A stretch of DNA of 64,000 nt from positions 675,692 to 739,691 of the forward strand of contig JAMPCA010000001.1 of NCBI GenBank assembly GCA_023666425.1. Reading direction: 5' to 3'. This document shows positions 60,780 through 64,000 of this stretch, piece after piece. The position numbers and the translations under genes are program-made. The notes below the pieces were generated by a model. It made no database searches. It worked only from the letters and a program-made list of their open reading frames with translations, and was not told where the DNA came from. Numbering within the stretch: the first letter of the stretch is position 1; each line of letters opens with the position of its first letter. This stretch comes from Muribaculaceae bacterium (GTDB taxonomy: Bacteria > Bacillota > Clostridia > Lachnospirales > Lachnospiraceae).

Positions 60780-63700
60780 CCTTCATTTCCTTTCCTTCAC
60801 TCTCTTCCTGGCCTGCGGCTTCATCCCGGGGTCTCTCCCGCGGCTCCCCCGGATTATCAAAATCGAAGGAGATCTGCCCGTTTTCGTACTTTAGGCAGGC
60901 GTCGAAGGTATTTCCCGCTTTGGAGGTAAAACCCGAAACCTTATGCCTTGTCTTTCCCGTGGCAAAAAGCTCCTTTAAGATATCCTCTGAAAGTTCCACA
61001 TGCGCCAGCGTATGCCATATCTGAAACCCACAGTCACAAGTGTATTTCCATTGAGAACAAAATAGCAGCCTGCCGCAGCGGGGGCAGGGCAGCTTTGACT
61101 CCACGGGTTTGGGCTTTTCGGGGAAATCAAAGACAATATCCCCTTCTTCTGACAGCTTTAGGGGCGCGTCAAATTTCATGCCCGTCTTTGCCACAAAGCC
61201 GGAGATCACACCGGTTCTTTTCTTCGTCAAAAGCTCCTTAAGCTGCGCCTCTTTCATACTGACGCTTGCAATCCTGCCCACCAGAAAACGGCAGCTCTGC
61301 GGATCCTCTTTCTGATAGTTGGCGCAGGCAAAGCCAAAGGGCGTCACAACCACCTCCCCGCCACATTTCGGGCACTTCACGTCCTTCACCCTCTTTGCCT
61401 CCACATGATTAAAATCGAACCGAAGCCCGGTCACTTTTCCTGCCTCGTCCCGGGCCAGTGCCACCCGGGCGTCGAATTTCTTTCCATTCTTCGATTTGAA
61501 ACCCCGCATCGTTTCAGTTATACCGTCATTTAATAACTGCTTCACTTGCGATTCTGTAAAGGATTTTTCTGCCATTTTCCCGATAGAAAAGCGACAGCCG
61601 CCCTCCCGGTAGCTGGCACATCCGTACCCGAAAGGCGTCACAATAATCCCGCCTCCGCAGAGCGGACACTTTACGCCCTTCACCTTCTTTACCTCTACAT
61701 TCTCAAAATCGAACTGTACTTCTGCCTGCCCGTTTTCATTTTTCCCCAGCGCAAGGCAGGCGTCGAACTTTTTTCCATTCTTCGACTTAAATCCCCGTAT
61801 CGTATCTGTCCTGCCATCTTTTAAAAGCCGGATCATCTGCGCCTCACCCAGACGCTTTCCCGCAATAGTTCCCACCGAGAAGCGGCAGCTTTCCGTCTCC
61901 CCTGGTGTGTAATTCACACAGCCGTACCCGAAGGAAGTCTTTCGTATTTTTCCTCCGCAGACCGGACAGACTACATCCGGCAAAAGCTCCGGCTCCACCC
62001 CGGAAAAATCAAAATCGACCGACACCTTCCCGGTCTCCTGCTCCCGCCCAAGCTTTAAGCAGGCATCAAACTTCTTCCCGTTCTTCGACTGAAAGCCACG
62101 GATTGTTCCGGTAGCCCCTTTTTCCATAAGCTCCTTCACCTGTTCTTCTGTTAAAGCTACACCGGCAATATCTCCAATATTAAAATTACATCCTGATTTA
62201 TCATTTTTGTAATTGCTGCATCCGTATCCAAAAGGAGTCGTGACCATCTCACCCCCACAGACCGGACATGAAACCCCGAGTTTTTTTCTCACTCCCTTCG
62301 CATTTTTCCCTGTGAAAGCACTGATTCTCTCCGTCAGGGCTTCCCGCAGATTCTGGTTGCGCATCTTTAGAGTCTCTGTGCGGATAAAATCCTCCAGCTT
62401 GCCCCGGTATTCCCAGAAATCCACCGTCCCCTGCGTGATTCCTTCCAGCCCTTTCTCCCATGAAGCGGTCATTTTCGGATTCAAAAGCGCGGGAACGGTC
62501 ATGTTCACTACCTCGTAGACCATCTCGCCCAGGCTCTCCGGGGTAAGTATCTGCGTTTTTTTGTTGAGACTGAGATAATGGATACGAACCAGCTTCTTAA
62601 TGATTTCCGCCCGGGTCGCAGAGGTTCCGATTCCCGAACCCCGGATCTGCTCCCGAAGCTCCTCATCCTCAATGAGCTGGCCGGCATTTTCCATGGCCAG
62701 AACCATGGAACCGGAGGTGTAGCGCTTCGGCGGGGACGTCTTTCCCTCCCGGATCGCATAGCCGCCCACAGAAATCTCATCACCGCTGCGATACTTTTCC
62801 GCGAAGGCAAGAAGAGCCTCCGGGTCTGCCGTCTCCTCCTGCTCCGTCTCCCCCTCGCTGCGGCTGTATGCGCCTGCCGTCACTCTGTCCAGCCCCCGGC
62901 TGGGATTGGTCGGATCATTTCGATCCTTCTTCTTCGGAATGCCTGCAATTTCCAGATAACCCGGCTTTTTTAAAATCTTGCAGGAAGAAAAAAACATCTC
63001 CTTCTTTCCCTCTGCCTCCACCGAGACCTGCAGCTTCACCGTCTGATATTCCGCCGGAGGGTAGAAGATGCTTAAAAAACGCCGGACAATCAGTTCAAAA
63101 ACCGCCCGCTGCAGAGCATTTAACGATCCCAGCTCCGTGAGCTGTCCCGTTGGAATGACTGCATAGTGGTCAGTAATCTTGGAATCGTCTGTGTACTGGG
63201 TTTTCGGCAGCTTCCCATACAGCCGCTCCGACAAAATTTTCTCCGCAAAAGCGGCCACAGGCTCAAAACGCCGCAAGCCCGCAATATTTTTATGAATCTC
63301 CTTTGCGACTGCCACGGAAAGTACTCTTGCATCCGTTCTTGGATAGGTGGTCAGCTTTTTCTCATAGAGCGCCTGCGCCACCTCCAGCGTCTCGTCCGGG
63401 CTAATCTTAAAGCGTCTGGCGCACTCCGCCTGCAGCTCCGCCAGATTAAAAAGAAGCGGCGCTTTTTTTCGCGTAGTACCCTTTTCGACCGAATGTACAT
63501 ATGCCTTTCCCCGCAGGCTTTCGATCAGGGTCTTTGCATCTTTCTCCTCCTTAAAACCGTTCTCCTTATACAAGAGGGGCGACTCATAATACCCGGAGCC
63601 CTCGACGGCCTTCCATTCTCCTTCGATACCCGCCTCCGAAAAACGTCCGGTCACACGGTAAAAAGGGGTTTCCTTAAAATCCCGGATCTCCCGCTCCCGG

Positions 63701-64000
63701 ATGACCACCATTCCCAGCACACAGGTCATCACCCGCCCCACTGCAATGGCTGTATAGGAGCGGGTATTCGCCGCATCGTTTAAAAGTCCTCCATACCGGA
63801 CAGACAAGACCCTTGAGAAATTGATCCCCATGGCATAGTCCTCAATCGTCCGCATAATCCCGGAATTGCCGAGATTTTCATACTCCGACATCGGCCTTGC
63901 TTCCTTAATGCCCCTTAAAATCTCCTCCTCGGTCTGTGAGTCAATCCACACCCGAAGCTCTTCCATTCCGGGGCGCACACCGCCAAACCTGCGGATGTTC
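60748..64000 (-). CDS. topB: DNA topoisomerase III (type IA) with five C-terminal zinc modules (partial)
   Basis: 1083 residues are visible; the N-terminal TOPRIM region runs off the right edge, and the frame is open to the last base. The visible part starts inside the type IA core (SGIMRTIEDYAMGINFSR, LTTYPRTDARVL with the catalytic Tyr, RGSGIGTSATRAEII). After the core, five copies of a module of about 95 residues follow (60860-62285). Each has a CPxCGG...FGYGC cysteine set and a (R/S)GFxSKxGxxFDA segment. It relaxes negative supercoils and decatenates single strands. Housekeeping copy or a plasmid-type TopB cannot be told from one gene; no mobile genes are near. Confidence 0.9.
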   Translation of the reverse strand, partial: NIRRFGGVRPGMEELRVWIDSQTEEEILRGIKEARPMSEYENLGNSGIMRTIEDYAMGINFSRVLSVRYGGLLNDAANTRSYTAIAVGRVMTCVLGMVVIREREIRDFKETPFYRVTGRFSEAGIEGEWKAVEGSGYYESPLLYKENGFKEEKDAKTLIESLRGKAYVHSVEKGTTRKKAPLLFNLAELQAECARRFKISPDETLEVAQALYEKKLTTYPRTDARVLSVAVAKEIHKNIAGLRRFEPVAAFAEKILSERLYGKLPKTQYTDDSKITDHYAVIPTGQLTELGSLNALQRAVFELIVRRFLSIFYPPAEYQTVKLQVSVEAEGKKEMFFSSCKILKKPGYLEIAGIPKKKDRNDPTNPSRGLDRVTAGAYSRSEGETEQEETADPEALLAFAEKYRSGDEISVGGYAIREGKTSPPKRYTSGSMVLAMENAGQLIEDEELREQIRGSGIGTSATRAEIIKKLVRIHYLSLNKKTQILTPESLGEMVYEVVNMTVPALLNPKMTASWEKGLEGITQGTVDFWEYRGKLEDFIRTETLKMRNQNLREALTERISAFTGKNAKGVRKKLGVSCPVCGGEMVTTPFGYGCSNYKNDKSGCNFNIGDIAGVALTEEQVKELMEKGATGTIRGFQSKNGKKFDACLKLGREQETGKVSVDFDFSGVEPELLPDVVCPVCGGKIRKTSFGYGCVNYTPGETESCRFSVGTIAGKRLGEAQMIRLLKDGRTDTIRGFKSKNGKKFDACLALGKNENGQAEVQFDFENVEVKKVKGVKCPLCGGGIIVTPFGYGCASYREGGCRFSIGKMAEKSFTESQVKQLLNDGITETMRGFKSKNGKKFDARVALARDEAGKVTGLRFDFNHVEAKRVKDVKCPKCGGEVVVTPFGFACANYQKEDPQSCRFLVGRIASVSMKEAQLKELLTKKRTGVISGFVAKTGMKFDAPLKLSEEGDIVFDFPEKPKPVESKLPCPRCGRLLFCSQWKYTCDCGFQIWHTLAHVELSEDILKELFATGKTRHKVSGFTSKAGNTFDACLKYENGQISFDFDNPGEPRERPRDEAAGQEESEGKEMKDGDSKNLQYV

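Noticed and set aside
60748-64000. Plasmid- or integrative-element origin of topB
   Set aside because: No relaxase, integrase, conjugation gene or attachment-like repeat is seen in the window; the neighbours look chromosomal.

Overview
The window looks like core chromosome of a Gram-positive anaerobe of the Lachnospiraceae/Clostridia type. Supporting signs are an Rnf complex in the clostridial order C-D-G-E-A-B, a biotin Na+ decarboxylase operon, the BaiN-like/cmk/ispH/rpsA cluster, spoIID, a Phe T-box upstream of pheST, cohesin/dockerin and CAP/BIG2 exoproteins, strong GGAGG ribosome binding sites and sigma-A type promoters. I see no insertion sequence, prophage, CRISPR array, tRNA or rRNA gene. 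Most genes lie on the minus strand in tightly packed, often overlapping operons. The assignment to Lachnospiraceae is inferred from gene content and style, not from a marker gene search.

Layout. 1-5200: one minus-strand run, proB - ynzC-like - 5-FCL - proA - 48-aa ORF - miaB - NusG-II protein - Gx transporter (cut by the left edge). 5339-6403: apbE (+), facing rnfCDGEAB (6477-11562, -) across a shared terminator; ApbE is the enzyme expected to flavinylate RnfD and RnfG. 11797-18528: YprB-like nuclease (+), then RpiR regulator - BaiN-like flavoprotein - cmk - ispH - rpsA - cheR (-). 18632-23857: Na+-pumping biotin decarboxylase operon with two different carboxyltransferases. 23975-28116: aroA, a PilZ protein and two secreted proteins. 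28235-33140: T-box, pheS, pheT, queA. 33186-37193: spoIID, a probable 6S RNA, pckA. 37396-38673: cheY and a MshEN/CheX-like protein (+). 38727-44711: thrC, an AP2/HNH-like protein, leuDC, a LysR regulator and a DUF6062-like protein. 44752-48239: operon of FlxA-like, FliD-like and transglutaminase proteins. 48375-57000: YwaF-like protein, leuS, an EAL protein, ilvNC, a zinc-ribbon protein, and a cohesin/dockerin protein. 57137-58126: a RelA/SpoT-type synthetase. 58264-59997: the GGGtGRT protein and an IscU-like scaffold. 60105-64000: a beta-helix protein and topB (cut by the right edge).

How the genes fit together. Rnf and the decarboxylase beta subunit both point to an ion-gradient (probably Na+) energy economy fed by ferredoxin and by decarboxylation of carboxylated intermediates; pckA sits on the same oxaloacetate node. 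Amino-acid genes (proBA, aroA, thrC, leuCD, ilvNC) and aminoacyl-tRNA synthetase genes (pheST, leuS) dominate the rest. Signalling genes (cheR, cheY, CheX-like, PilZ, EAL, RelA-like) suggest motility and second-messenger control.

The least explained parts are the GGGtGRT/IscU-like pair, the FlxA/FliD-like/transglutaminase operon, the AP2-HNH-like protein, the MshEN/CheX-like partner of CheY and the secreted DnaJ-type zinc-finger protein. All calls come from reading the sequence; no database search or structure prediction was run.
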